Source: Rhodovulum sp. P5 (GTDB lineage: Bacteria > Pseudomonadota > Alphaproteobacteria > Rhodobacterales > Rhodobacteraceae). Taken from it: a DNA stretch of 64,000 nt. The notes under the pieces are model-generated. The model did no database searches. It was not told the origin of the DNA and worked only from the letters and a program-made list of their open reading frames with translations. Each line of letters begins with the position of its first letter. Position 1 is the first letter of the stretch. The stretch lies in assembly GCF_002079305.1 (NCBI RefSeq), contig NZ_CP015039.1, positions 3,581,501 through 3,645,500 of the forward strand, read 5' to 3'. The translations under genes and the position numbers were made by a program. Below are positions 26,872 to 35,832 of this stretch, piece after piece.

Positions 26872-27264
26872 TCAAAGCGTCAGGAAATAGTCGTCGTGGT
26901 TCTGCCAGTAGGCCATGACATCGGCCGCCCGGTTCCGCGGCAGGCCAAGTGCCTCCATCGCGTAAAGATCGGCCGACAACAGCCCCGCGATTCGGAACCC
27001 GTGCTGCGCGGCCTTTCGCGACGGGCTGCCCTCGGCAAAGATCGCCTCGATCTGCGCGGACGCGTTCACGGTGGCGAATACGATGGACAGGGGAGAGGCG
27101 TCCGGCCACTGGGCCACGGCCTCTCGCATCAGCCTGCGCCAGCCTTCGGTCGTCGACAAAAGACGCTCCAGCGCGAATTCCGTCAGGCTGTCGGGCTTGT
27201 CGGCGGTTTCGGGTGCGCCGGCCTGTGTCACGGTTTTGGGCATGGCTACATTCGATGCGGGCAT
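26872..27264 (-). CDS. Hypothetical protein
   Basis: 130 aa, no domain recognised. It reads as a soluble, partly helical protein (TEFALERLLSTTEGWRRLMREAVAQW; SRKAAQHGFRIAGLLSADLYAME) ending NHDDYFLTL. The start is uncertain: ATG 27264 has a weak GGAAG 12-13 bases upstream, ATG 27243 has none. The much longer open frame in this phase is a shadow of the RND genes. It converges with the YeeE gene, 12 bp between the stops. Confidence 0.65.
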   Translation of the reverse strand: MPASNVAMPKTVTQAGAPETADKPDSLTEFALERLLSTTEGWRRLMREAVAQWPDASPLSIVFATVNASAQIEAIFAEGSPSRKAAQHGFRIAGLLSADLYAMEALGLPRNRAADVMAYWQNHDDYFLTL

Positions 27265-27657
27265 CGCGACGACTGCTTCCGTTTCTTGCGACGGGCGACC
27301 GCTCCCCGTTGCCTGCGCCCCATGATCGGCGCGGTCAGGTGTTCTTGGCGAACACGCCATTCTTGTGACAAGGATAAGGCGACAAGCCATATCGGGCAAG
27401 GCATTCGACGGCATGCCGGGCGAAGCCTTTCCCGCAATTTGAGCAACCCGGTCGCACCCCGCCCGTCGCGTCCCGTGGTTTGGCATCCGGTGACATGACC
27501 GGGCCAATGTCACGGCTTGCATCGAAAGCGGGTTGACTGATACATTCAGGGAAATGAATACGTAACACCTGCGCATTACGCCGCAGGGGGAACAGTTTTT
27601 TCTTTTGCGGGACCGGCTGCGTGTCATAGTCCGCATACCCCGCCGGAGGACGAAGAA
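27265..27657. other. 393-bp region upstream of the RND efflux genes
   Basis: A -35-like TTGACT (27533-27538) is followed by an interrupted palindrome ATTCA-N6-TGAAT (27544-27559) and then an AT-rich TACGTA. This could be the efflux promoter with an operator in its spacer, but no -10 is convincing. A 53-codon minus-strand frame (27335-27496) encodes four Cys but lacks a ribosome binding site and was not called. Confidence 0.35.
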
Positions 27658-28635
27658 ATGAAAAGAACACTTCCGTTGATCCTGGGCTTGCTGCTGGCCC
27701 TGCCGGCCCTTGCGGCCGAATACGTTCTTGAACCGGTCGAAGTGCCCGAATGGAAGGCCGTCTATGGCCAGGTCGAAACGCGCGACCGTGTGCCCGGGCG
27801 CGCCCGCATCGGCGGTACGCTGGTGGAACTGACCGTGACAGAGGGCGACCGGGTGACCGCCGGCCAGCAGATCGCGCGGGTGGAAGACGACAAGCTGACC
27901 TTCCAGATGCGGGCCATCGACGCCAAGCTTGGCGCGCTGCAAACCCAGATCGAGACCGCCCGGACCGAGCTGGAGCGCAGCGAGTCGCTGCTTCAGAAGG
28001 GATCGGGCACGCAGCAGCGTGTGGATCAGGCGCGCACGCAGGTGGACGTGCTTGAGGGGCAGATCGAAAGTGCACGGGCAGACCGCCGGGTGATCGAACA
28101 GCAGGTCGCCGAAGGGGCGGTGCTGTCGCCGGACAATGGCGTAGTTCTGTCGGTGCCGATCTCGCTCGGCTCGGTCATCACGCCCGGTGAAACCGTGGCC
28201 GAGATCGGCGGGGGCGGCGTGTTCCTGCGCCTGTCCATCCCCGAACGCCACGCGACCGAACTGGAAGCCGGCGGCACGATCTATCTGGGCGCAGGCTCCG
28301 GCATGGACGGGCAGACCGGGCGTCTGGCCAAGGTCTATCCGCAAATAGAGGGCGGCCGGGTTCTGGCCGATGTTGAGGTCGACGGGCTGGACGACCGGTT
28401 CATCGGGCGCCGCGTGCCCGTGCGCCTGCCGGTGGGCAGCTACGAGGCGCTTCTGGTGCCGCCCAAGGCCGTGATCCAGGCCAGCGGGCTCGACTTCGTG
28501 ACGGTGCAGACGGATGACGGGCCGGTGCGTCGCGCCGTCGTTCCGGGCGAAACCGTGCCCCATGATGGGGCGGAGTGGGTGGAAATCCTCACCGGGCTGA
28601 AGGCCGGCGACCGCGTGGTGACCGCCGATGAGTGA
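27658..28635 (+). CDS. RND efflux periplasmic adaptor (MFP)
   Basis: 325 aa. Signal peptide MKRTLPLILGLLLALPALA. Then a lipoyl half-motif (GGTLVELTVTEGDRVTAGQQIARVED), a coiled-coil hairpin (~85-150), and the second lipoyl and beta-barrel parts (VSIPISLGSV-like and RLSIPERHATELEAGG). GGAGG lies 7 bases before ATG 27658. The last 8 bases overlap the RND gene, so the two are coupled. It links the inner-membrane pump to an outer-membrane channel; no TolC-type gene is adjacent. Confidence 0.93.
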   Translation: MKRTLPLILGLLLALPALAAEYVLEPVEVPEWKAVYGQVETRDRVPGRARIGGTLVELTVTEGDRVTAGQQIARVEDDKLTFQMRAIDAKLGALQTQIETARTELERSESLLQKGSGTQQRVDQARTQVDVLEGQIESARADRRVIEQQVAEGAVLSPDNGVVLSVPISLGSVITPGETVAEIGGGGVFLRLSIPERHATELEAGGTIYLGAGSGMDGQTGRLAKVYPQIEGGRVLADVEVDGLDDRFIGRRVPVRLPVGSYEALLVPPKAVIQASGLDFVTVQTDDGPVRRAVVPGETVPHDGAEWVEILTGLKAGDRVVTADE

Positions 28636-31600
28636 CGCGCCCGAGACCCCGAAGGAACCCCGCAAGTCGCCGCTTGGCATTGCGGGGCTGTTGACCCGCG
28701 GCTTCATCCAGTCGCCGCTGACGCCGCTGTTCCTGCTGGCAGCTCTTGCCGTGGGCCTTCTGGCCCTGATGAGCCTGCCGCGGGAGGAAGAACCCCAGAT
28801 CTCGGTGCCGCTGGTCGATGTGCATGTGCAGGCCGACGGGCTGCGCGCTGTGGATGCGGTCAAGCTGATCACCGAACCCTTGGAGACCATCGTCAAGGGG
28901 ATCGACGATGTCGAACATGTCTATTCCCAGACCGCCGACGACCAGATCATGGTCACCGCGCGGTTCAAGGTCGGCCTCAGCCAGGACACCGCGATCCTGC
29001 GGGTGCGCGACAAGATCCTGGCCAACCTTGACCGGATTCCGGTCGGCATCCCGCAACCCATGGTCGTGGGGCGCGGCATCAACGACGTGGCCATCGTTGC
29101 GCTGACCTTCACGCCTGCGGACGGGCAAACCGGCATCAACGCCGCCGATCTGACCCGCATCGCCCGGGAGGTCGAGGTCGAACTGACCAAGGTCGAGGAT
29201 GTCGGCCTGACCTATCTGGTGGGCGAGACCGAGGAGGTTCTGCAGGTCGCCCCCGACCCAGAGAAGCTGGCGCTTTTCGGCATCACCTTGCAGCAACTGG
29301 CCGGCAAGGTCGAAAGCGCCAATTCCGCGGCCCCGGCGGGTCTTGTGCGCGATGGCGGGCAGCAGGTGTCGCTGGTTCTGGGCCAGACGCTGTCCACGCC
29401 GACCGAGATCGGCAATCTGGAACTGACCTCGCGCGACGGGCGCACCGTCTATGTCCGCGATGTGGCCGATATCCGCTTCACCTCGGATCTGGATGAACAC
29501 CACGTCGCAAGCCTGATCAAGGGCGAGGATGGAGAGATCATCCGCCGCCCCGCGGTGACCCTTGCCCTTGCCAAGCGGGCCGGGGCCAACGCCGTTGTCG
29601 TGGCCGAGCACATCCTGCACCGCATGCATGAGATGGAAGGAAACCTGATCCCCGACAGTGTGGAGGTGGAGATCACCCGCGACTATGGCGAGACGGCGAG
29701 CGAGAAGGCCAACGAACTTCTGTTCCACCTGGGCCTTGCGACCGTCTCCATCGTGGCACTGGTGCTGTTTGCCATCGGCTGGCGAGAGGCCATCGTGGTC
29801 GCCATCGTCATCCCCGTCACGATCCTCTTGACGCTCTTTGCCGCGCAGGTGATGGGCTACACGCTGAACCGGGTGTCGCTGTTCGCGCTGATCTTCTCTA
29901 TCGGTATTCTTGTCGACGACGCCATCGTGGTGATCGAGAACATCGCGCGACACTGGGGCATGCAGGAAAAGGGCAAGTCCCGCGTTCAGGCCGCGATCGA
30001 GGCCGTGGCCGAGGTTGGCAACCCAACCATCGTGGCGACCCTGACCGTTGTGGTCGCGCTTCTGCCGATGCTTTTCGTCAGCGGGCTGATGGGGCCTTAT
30101 ATGAGCCCGATCCCCGCGAATGCGTCCGCGGCGATGATCTTCTCCTTCTTCGTGGCGGTGATGATCACGCCCTGGCTGATGGTCAAGATCGCGGGGCGTG
30201 CGCCGCTGCATGATCATGGCGAGAACGGGCATCCGGGCGGTCCCCTTGGCCGGCTTTATGCCTATGTCGTGCGCCCGATCCTGGCGCGGAAGTCGGTCAG
30301 CCTGTTTTTCCTGCTGGCGGTGGCGTTCGTGTCGTTCGGGTCGATGACGGCGCTTTACACCAAGGATGTGACCGTCAAGCTCCTGCCGTTCGACAACAAG
30401 CCAGAGCTTGCCATCGTGATCGACTTGCCCGAGGGGGCATCGGTCGAGGCGACAGATGCCGTGGCGCAGGATGCCGCGCGGGTGGCCCTTGAAATGCCCG
30501 AGGTGATCTCGGCCCAGACCTATTCGGGTACGGCTGCACCCTTCAACTTCAACGGGCTGGTGCGCCACTATTTCATCCGCACCTCTCCCAATCTGGGCGA
30601 TGTGCAGGTCAACCTCGTGGGCAAGGACCACCGGGATCGGTCGAGCCACCCCATCGCACTGGAGTTGCGCGAGCGGTTGCGCGATCTGGATGTGCCCGTC
30701 GGCACCTCGATCAAGGTGGTCGAACCGCCCCCCGGGCCGCCGGTCATCTCGACGCTTCTGGCCGAAATCTACGGCCCCGATGCCGAAACCCGGCGGGCCG
30801 TCGCGGCGATGGTGCGCCGGACCTTCGAGGAAACCCCCTTCATCGTCGATGTCGACGACAGCTTCGGGCAGCAGATCCGGCGCCTGCGGGCGGAGTTGAC
30901 GCCTTCCGACCTTGCCTTCTTCAACGTGCAGGAGGCCGACGCGCTGGAAACCCTGCGCCTGCTGAACGGCGAGACGACGGTCGGTTATTCGCATCGGGGC
31001 GAGGGCCGCGTGCCGATCCCGATCGTCGTGGCGCGCGACAAGGGCGACCGGGTCATCGACGAGGAGACCTTGTCGACCCCGGTGCCGGCCAACGCGCTGC
31101 CCGGGGGGCGCGGCGTCGTCGAACTGGGCGACGTGGTCGAGATGACGCGGGACTATGCCTCCTTCCCGATCTTCCGCCACAACGGTCGCTATGCCGAGAT
31201 GGTGACCGCGGAACTGGCCGGGGATTTCGAGGCGCCGCTATACGGTATGCTTGCCGTGCAGGACCGGATCGAGGAGATGGACTGGTACGGCCTGCCGAAG
31301 CCGGAGATCAAGCTGCATGGCCAGCCCTTGTCAGAGGCCGACACGGTTCTTCTGTGGGATGGCGAGTGGGAGGTGACCTATGTGACCTTCCGCGACATGG
31401 GCGCCGCCTTCGGCGTGGCGCTGGTGGGGATCTACATCCTTGTCGTCGCGCAGTTCGGATCGTTCCGTCTGCCGCTGGTGGTGCTGACGCCGGTGCCGCT
31501 GACCTTCCTTGGCATCATGCTGGGGCACTGGCTGTTCGACGCGCCCTTCACGGCGACGTCGATGATCGGTTTCATCGCGCTTGCGGGCATCATCGTCCGC

Positions 31601-31858
31601 AACTCGATACTGCTGGTGGACTTCATTCGCCACGCCGATCCGGAGGGACGCGTGACGGTGGAAACGTTGGTGGAGGCCGGTGCGACGCGGTTCAAGCCGA
31701 TCCTGCTGACAGCCTTGGCCGCGATGATCGGGGCCGCCGTGATCCTGGCCGACCCGATCTTCCAGGGGCTCGCGATCTCGCTGCTCTTTGGTCTGGCATC
31801 GTCGACGGCGCTGACCGTGCTGGTGATCCCTGCGATCTACCGCATCTTCAAGACTTGA
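28628..31858 (+). CDS. RND efflux pump inner-membrane transporter
   Basis: 1076 aa, full AcrB/MexB-type length. TM1 is near residue 35 and two large periplasmic loops separate TM1-2 and TM7-8. The TM4 region GILVDDAIVVIENIARHW matches the RND signature with proton-relay aspartates, and TM10-12 include GFIALAGIIVRNSILLVDF. The N-terminal PREEEPQISVPLVDV and the short HAE1-like loops suit the subgroup often found with a single adaptor in Rhodobacterales. Substrate unknown. Confidence 0.94.
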   Translation: MSDAPETPKEPRKSPLGIAGLLTRGFIQSPLTPLFLLAALAVGLLALMSLPREEEPQISVPLVDVHVQADGLRAVDAVKLITEPLETIVKGIDDVEHVYSQTADDQIMVTARFKVGLSQDTAILRVRDKILANLDRIPVGIPQPMVVGRGINDVAIVALTFTPADGQTGINAADLTRIAREVEVELTKVEDVGLTYLVGETEEVLQVAPDPEKLALFGITLQQLAGKVESANSAAPAGLVRDGGQQVSLVLGQTLSTPTEIGNLELTSRDGRTVYVRDVADIRFTSDLDEHHVASLIKGEDGEIIRRPAVTLALAKRAGANAVVVAEHILHRMHEMEGNLIPDSVEVEITRDYGETASEKANELLFHLGLATVSIVALVLFAIGWREAIVVAIVIPVTILLTLFAAQVMGYTLNRVSLFALIFSIGILVDDAIVVIENIARHWGMQEKGKSRVQAAIEAVAEVGNPTIVATLTVVVALLPMLFVSGLMGPYMSPIPANASAAMIFSFFVAVMITPWLMVKIAGRAPLHDHGENGHPGGPLGRLYAYVVRPILARKSVSLFFLLAVAFVSFGSMTALYTKDVTVKLLPFDNKPELAIVIDLPEGASVEATDAVAQDAARVALEMPEVISAQTYSGTAAPFNFNGLVRHYFIRTSPNLGDVQVNLVGKDHRDRSSHPIALELRERLRDLDVPVGTSIKVVEPPPGPPVISTLLAEIYGPDAETRRAVAAMVRRTFEETPFIVDVDDSFGQQIRRLRAELTPSDLAFFNVQEADALETLRLLNGETTVGYSHRGEGRVPIPIVVARDKGDRVIDEETLSTPVPANALPGGRGVVELGDVVEMTRDYASFPIFRHNGRYAEMVTAELAGDFEAPLYGMLAVQDRIEEMDWYGLPKPEIKLHGQPLSEADTVLLWDGEWEVTYVTFRDMGAAFGVALVGIYILVVAQFGSFRLPLVVLTPVPLTFLGIMLGHWLFDAPFTATSMIGFIALAGIIVRNSILLVDFIRHADPEGRVTVETLVEAGATRFKPILLTALAAMIGAAVILADPIFQGLAISLLFGLASSTALTVLVIPAIYRIFKT

Positions 31859-31900
31859 GGGTCGGGGCGCTTTGCGCCCCGCCTGCGGGCCGTGCGGGGT

Positions 31901-32167
31901 CTACCGCCCCGGATGAACCGTTCCGGGGCCCGAGGCATTCTCGGGCTCCGGCGGCACCGCGGCCAATAGCTGCAACGGGCCGAACAGCAGCGTCAGCAGG
32001 CGCCCGTTCTCGCGCCGCGTCACGCGCCAGCCAAGATAGGGAAGTTGTTCGTTGCCCGACATCCACGGGCGCGGTTCTGCCCAGTCGTCGGACAACCGAA
32101 GGCAAAGAAAAACCGGCAGGGTCCTGCGGCGTTCGGGAATGAGGGTCTTGAACAGGATTCTGGGCAT
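31901..32167 (-). CDS. Small hypothetical protein
   Basis: 88 aa. It begins MPRILFKTLIPERRRTLPVF and continues LCLRLSDDWAEPRPW, GWRVTRRENGRLLTLLFGPLQL; no domain recognised. ATG 32167 is used, although no clear ribosome binding site is visible. It is convergent with the RND gene and divergent from the transglutaminase-DUF2126 gene. The composition is coding-like, but this is the least certain small gene in the window. Confidence 0.5.
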   Translation of the reverse strand: MPRILFKTLIPERRRTLPVFLCLRLSDDWAEPRPWMSGNEQLPYLGWRVTRRENGRLLTLLFGPLQLLAAVPPEPENASGPGTVHPGR

Positions 32168-32284
32168 GTCTCGATCAGATCGTTCGGTTGGGGGGCGCAT
32201 CGGGCCGTCGCGGCAGCGGAGAGCATAGTGCGAAACGCAGCCGTGGCCATGGCCATTTTGGTTGCATTGGCCGGGTTTGACCCG

Positions 32285-32322
32285 TGTGGCTCGCCTGATC
32301 GATTGTGGCTCGCCCGATCGAT
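32285..32322. repeat. 19-bp tandem direct repeat upstream of the transglutaminase-DUF2126 gene
   Basis: TGTGGCTCGCCTGATCGAT (32285-32303) is followed without a gap by TGTGGCTCGCCCGATCGAT (32304-32322), with one mismatch. Each contains a GATC core. It lies 110 bp before the start codon at 32433, in the divergent gap 32168-32432, where a regulator site is plausible. Confidence 0.7.
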
Positions 32323-32432
32323 GAAGCCGTGGGCAGTTGGGACATCCCAGAGGCGAAGCCGCGCGCAAGCCGGTTTACACCGGCCCGAAATCCGTCTTTG
32401 GTTCCCTTAACCCTTGGCGTTCGGAAGTACAC

Positions 32433-35400
32433 ATGGCGATCACCGCAAGCATTCGACATCTCACCCACTACCGCTATGACCGTCTGGTCACGCTCGGCCC
32501 GCAGGTGATCCGGCTTCGGCCAGCCCCGCACAGCCGGACGCGGGTGATTTCGCATTCGCTCAAGGTTCTGCCCGAGGGGCACTTCGTGAACCACCAGCAG
32601 GACCCCTACGGCAACTGGCTGTCGCGGTTCGTTTTCCCCGACCCGGTGCGTGAGCTGAAGATCGAGGTGGACCTTGTCGCCGACATGACGGTCTATAACC
32701 CGTTCGATTTCTTCGTGAACGAAGAGGCAGAGGAGTGGCCCTTTGCCTATCCCGCAGATCTGGTCGAGGACCTGTCGATCTATCGCACGCCGGAGCCCGC
32801 GGGACCGTTGCTGACGGACTATCTGAAATCGATCCCGCGCGAGACGACCCGGACCATCGATTTCATCGTCCACCTGAACGCCCGGCTTGAAAAAGAGATC
32901 AACTACGTCATCCGGATGGAACCGGGTGTGCAGACGCCCGAAGAAACGCTGATGGTCAAATCGGGTTCCTGCCGCGATACCGGGTGGCTGTTGGTGCAAA
33001 TCCTGCGTCATCTGGGGTTCGCGGCGCGGTTCGTGTCGGGCCACCTGATCCAGCTGAAGCCGGATCTGGTGTCGCTCGACGGTCCGCCGGGCACCGATCA
33101 CGACTTCACCGACCTGCACGCATGGTGCGAGGTCTTTCTTCCCGGTGCGGGCTGGATCGGGCTGGACCCGACCAGCGGCCTGCTGACCGGCGAAAGCCAT
33201 ATCCCGCTGGCCGCGACGCCGCATTATCGCAACGCGGCCCCCATCACCGGCATGGCAAGCCCCGCCGAGGTCGATTTCGACTTCCATATGGAGGTGCATC
33301 GCACCGCCGAACATCCCCGCATCACCAAGCCGTTCTCCGATGAGGCGTGGGAGGCGCTGGATACCCTGGGCCACAAGGTCGATACCGCGATCCGTGAGGG
33401 CGACATGCGCCTGACCATGGGCGGGGAGCCGACCTTCGTCTCCATCGATGATTTCGAGTCGGCGGAGTGGAATACCGCGGCCGTCGGCCCGATGAAGCGA
33501 GGGCTGGCCGACACGCTGATCCGGCGCCTGCGCGACCGGTTCGCACCGGGGGGCTTTCTGCATTACGGGCAGGGTAAGTGGTATCCCGGTGAGACGCTGC
33601 CGCGCTGGACCTTCGCGCTCTACTGGCGCCGAGATGGAAAGCCGGTGTGGCAGAATGCAAACCTCATCGCCGAGGAAGGGCAGACCGGCGCCACCGCCGA
33701 GGACGCCGACCGGTTCCTGTCGGGATTTGCCGAGACGCTGGGGATCGACCCGGATTTCGTGCACCCCGCCTTCGAGGACCCGGTAGAGTGGATCATGAAG
33801 GAGGCGGACCTGCCCGCCAACGTGACGCCCGAGGATTCCAAGCTGAAGGATGCCGAGGCGCGCGCCCGAATCGCGCGGGTTTTTTCCCGCGGGCTGGACA
33901 ACCCCGCGGGTTATATCCTGCCGATCCAGCGTTGGCAGTCGAAGGCCAGCGGCGGTCGCTGGCGGTCCGAACACTGGAAGACACGCCGCGGCCATCTGTT
34001 CCTTGTGCCGGGCGATAGCCCGGTCGGTTTCCGCTTGCCGTTGGGGGCGCTGCCCTATATTCCGCCATCGGCCTATCCTTACGTCTACCCGGCCGATCCC
34101 AGCGCGCCGCAAGACGCCCTGCCCGATTTCCACGCGGAACGGGAAGAACGCCGAAAGGCGCTGATGGAGGAGTTCGAGCGGATCGCGAAGGAGGAGGCCG
34201 CGACCCTGCCAGAGGTCACGCCGGGCCATACCCAGCCGGTGTCCGAGGCACGCGATGCCGGACGGCGCCAGAAGATCATGGAGCAGGGCGTCGACCCCGA
34301 AGGCGGGCAGGTGCGCACCGCCATCGCGGTGGAGCCGCGCGACGGGCGGCTCTGCCTCTTCATGCCGCCGGTGGAGGCGTTGGAAGATTACCTCGACCTG
34401 CTTGCCGCGGCCGAGGATACCGCCGCGGCGCTGGGCCTGCCGATCCATGTCGAGGGCTATTCCCCGCCCCACGACGCCCGCATGAACGTGATCAAGGTGG
34501 CGCCAGACCCGGGTGTGCTGGAGATCAACGTCCACCCGGCCAATGACTGGGAGGATTGCAAGGCGATCACCCGCGGCGTCTATGAAGAGGCGCGGCTGGC
34601 CCGTCTGGGCGCCGACAAGTTCATGATCGACGGCAAGCATTGCGGCACCGGGGGCGGCAACCATGTGGTTGTCGGTGGCGAGACGCCGATGGACTCCCCC
34701 TTCCTGCGGCGGCCCGATCTGTTGCGCTCGCTCGTGCTTTACTGGCAGCGGCATCCCAGCCTGTCCTATCTGTTCTCGGGCCTGTTCATCGGGCCGACAT
34801 CGCAGGCCCCGCGGATCGACGAGGCGCGCCATGACAGCCTGTACGAGCTGGAAATCGCGCTTTCCCAGTTTCCCGACCCGGACGAGGGCGATGCCCCGCC
34901 GCCCTGGCTGGTGGACCGGCTTTTGCGTAACATCCTGATTGACGTCACCGGCAACACCCACCGGTCGGAGATCTGCATCGACAAGCTGTTCTCTCCCGAC
35001 GGGCCGACCGGGCGCCTTGGACTGGTGGAATTCCGCGGATTCGAGATGCCGCCCGACGCCAAGATGAGCCTTGCCCAGCAGGTGCTGATCCGCGCGATCC
35101 TTGCGCGGCTTTGGGCGAACCCGGTGAAGGGCAAGCCGGTGCGCTGGGGCACGCAACTGCACGACCGCTTCATGCTGCCCTATTTCGTCTGGCAGGATTT
35201 CATGGGTGTCTTGCGCGATCTGCAGGATCACGGCTTCGATTTCCGGTCCGAATGGTACGAGGCGCAGCAGGAGTTCCGCTTCCCCTTCTGTGGCGAGGTC
35301 GAGTATGAGGGGCTGCATCTGGAACTGCGGCAGGCGCTGGAACCCTGGCACGTGCTCGGCGAACGCGGGGCCATCGGCGGAACCGTGCGCTACACCGACA

Positions 35401-35828
35401 GTTCTGTGGAACGCATGCAGGTCAAGCTGACGGGCCTGAACCCCGACCGCTATATCGTCACCTGCAACAAGCGGACGGTGCCGCTGCATGCGACCGAGGA
35501 AAGCGGCGTTGCCATCGGCGGGGTCCGCTTCAAGGCATGGCAACCGGCCGAGGCGCTGCACCCGGTGTTGCCGGTCAATGCGCCGCTGACCTTCGACATC
35601 TTCGACACATGGACGGGCCGGGCGCTGGGCGGCTGCACCTATCATGTCGCCCATCCCGGCGGGCGCAACTACGAAACCTTCCCGGTGAACGCGAACGAGG
35701 CCGAGGCCCGGCGGCTGGCACGGTTCGAGAAATTGGGGCACACGCCCGGCAGCTACTGGCCCGCGGCGGAGCATCCGCATCCGGAGTTCCCCATGACGCT
35801 CGACCTGCGCCGGGCGGCAGGGATCTGA
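32433..35828 (+). CDS. Transglutaminase-DUF2126 (putative amidoligase) fusion protein
   Basis: 1131 aa. Residues ~1-290 are a bacterial transglutaminase-like cysteine peptidase: the N-terminal TRYxY-type strand ([13 protein letters not shown]), C180 in [11 protein letters not shown], His in [11 protein letters not shown] and Asp in WIGLDPTSG. The remainder is DUF2126, annotated as a putative amidoligase ([53 protein letters not shown]). ATG 32433 has GGAAG 5 bases upstream; an earlier in-frame start lacks one. It leads the first ATP-grasp/alpha-E/transglutaminase cluster, 4 bp before the next gene. Predicted to form or cut isopeptide-type bonds; the substrate is unknown. Confidence 0.93.
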   Translation: MAITASIRHLTHYRYDRLVTLGPQVIRLRPAPHSRTRVISHSLKVLPEGHFVNHQQDPYGNWLSRFVFPDPVRELKIEVDLVADMTVYNPFDFFVNEEAEEWPFAYPADLVEDLSIYRTPEPAGPLLTDYLKSIPRETTRTIDFIVHLNARLEKEINYVIRMEPGVQTPEETLMVKSGSCRDTGWLLVQILRHLGFAARFVSGHLIQLKPDLVSLDGPPGTDHDFTDLHAWCEVFLPGAGWIGLDPTSGLLTGESHIPLAATPHYRNAAPITGMASPAEVDFDFHMEVHRTAEHPRITKPFSDEAWEALDTLGHKVDTAIREGDMRLTMGGEPTFVSIDDFESAEWNTAAVGPMKRGLADTLIRRLRDRFAPGGFLHYGQGKWYPGETLPRWTFALYWRRDGKPVWQNANLIAEEGQTGATAEDADRFLSGFAETLGIDPDFVHPAFEDPVEWIMKEADLPANVTPEDSKLKDAEARARIARVFSRGLDNPAGYILPIQRWQSKASGGRWRSEHWKTRRGHLFLVPGDSPVGFRLPLGALPYIPPSAYPYVYPADPSAPQDALPDFHAEREERRKALMEEFERIAKEEAATLPEVTPGHTQPVSEARDAGRRQKIMEQGVDPEGGQVRTAIAVEPRDGRLCLFMPPVEALEDYLDLLAAAEDTAAALGLPIHVEGYSPPHDARMNVIKVAPDPGVLEINVHPANDWEDCKAITRGVYEEARLARLGADKFMIDGKHCGTGGGNHVVVGGETPMDSPFLRRPDLLRSLVLYWQRHPSLSYLFSGLFIGPTSQAPRIDEARHDSLYELEIALSQFPDPDEGDAPPPWLVDRLLRNILIDVTGNTHRSEICIDKLFSPDGPTGRLGLVEFRGFEMPPDAKMSLAQQVLIRAILARLWANPVKGKPVRWGTQLHDRFMLPYFVWQDFMGVLRDLQDHGFDFRSEWYEAQQEFRFPFCGEVEYEGLHLELRQALEPWHVLGERGAIGGTVRYTDSSVERMQVKLTGLNPDRYIVTCNKRTVPLHATEESGVAIGGVRFKAWQPAEALHPVLPVNAPLTFDIFDTWTGRALGGCTYHVAHPGGRNYETFPVNANEAEARRLARFEKLGHTPGSYWPAAEHPHPEFPMTLDLRRAAGI

Positions 35829-35832
35829 TGCG

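Noticed and set aside
27335..27496. 53-codon minus-strand frame with four Cys (CSNCGKGF...)
   Set aside because: No ribosome binding site, no clear zinc-ribbon spacing and no conserved neighbour; could be chance.
28589..31180. 863-codon minus-strand open frame opposite the RND pump
   Set aside because: His/Arg/Asp-rich antisense shadow of a high-GC gene; no domain and no ribosome binding site.
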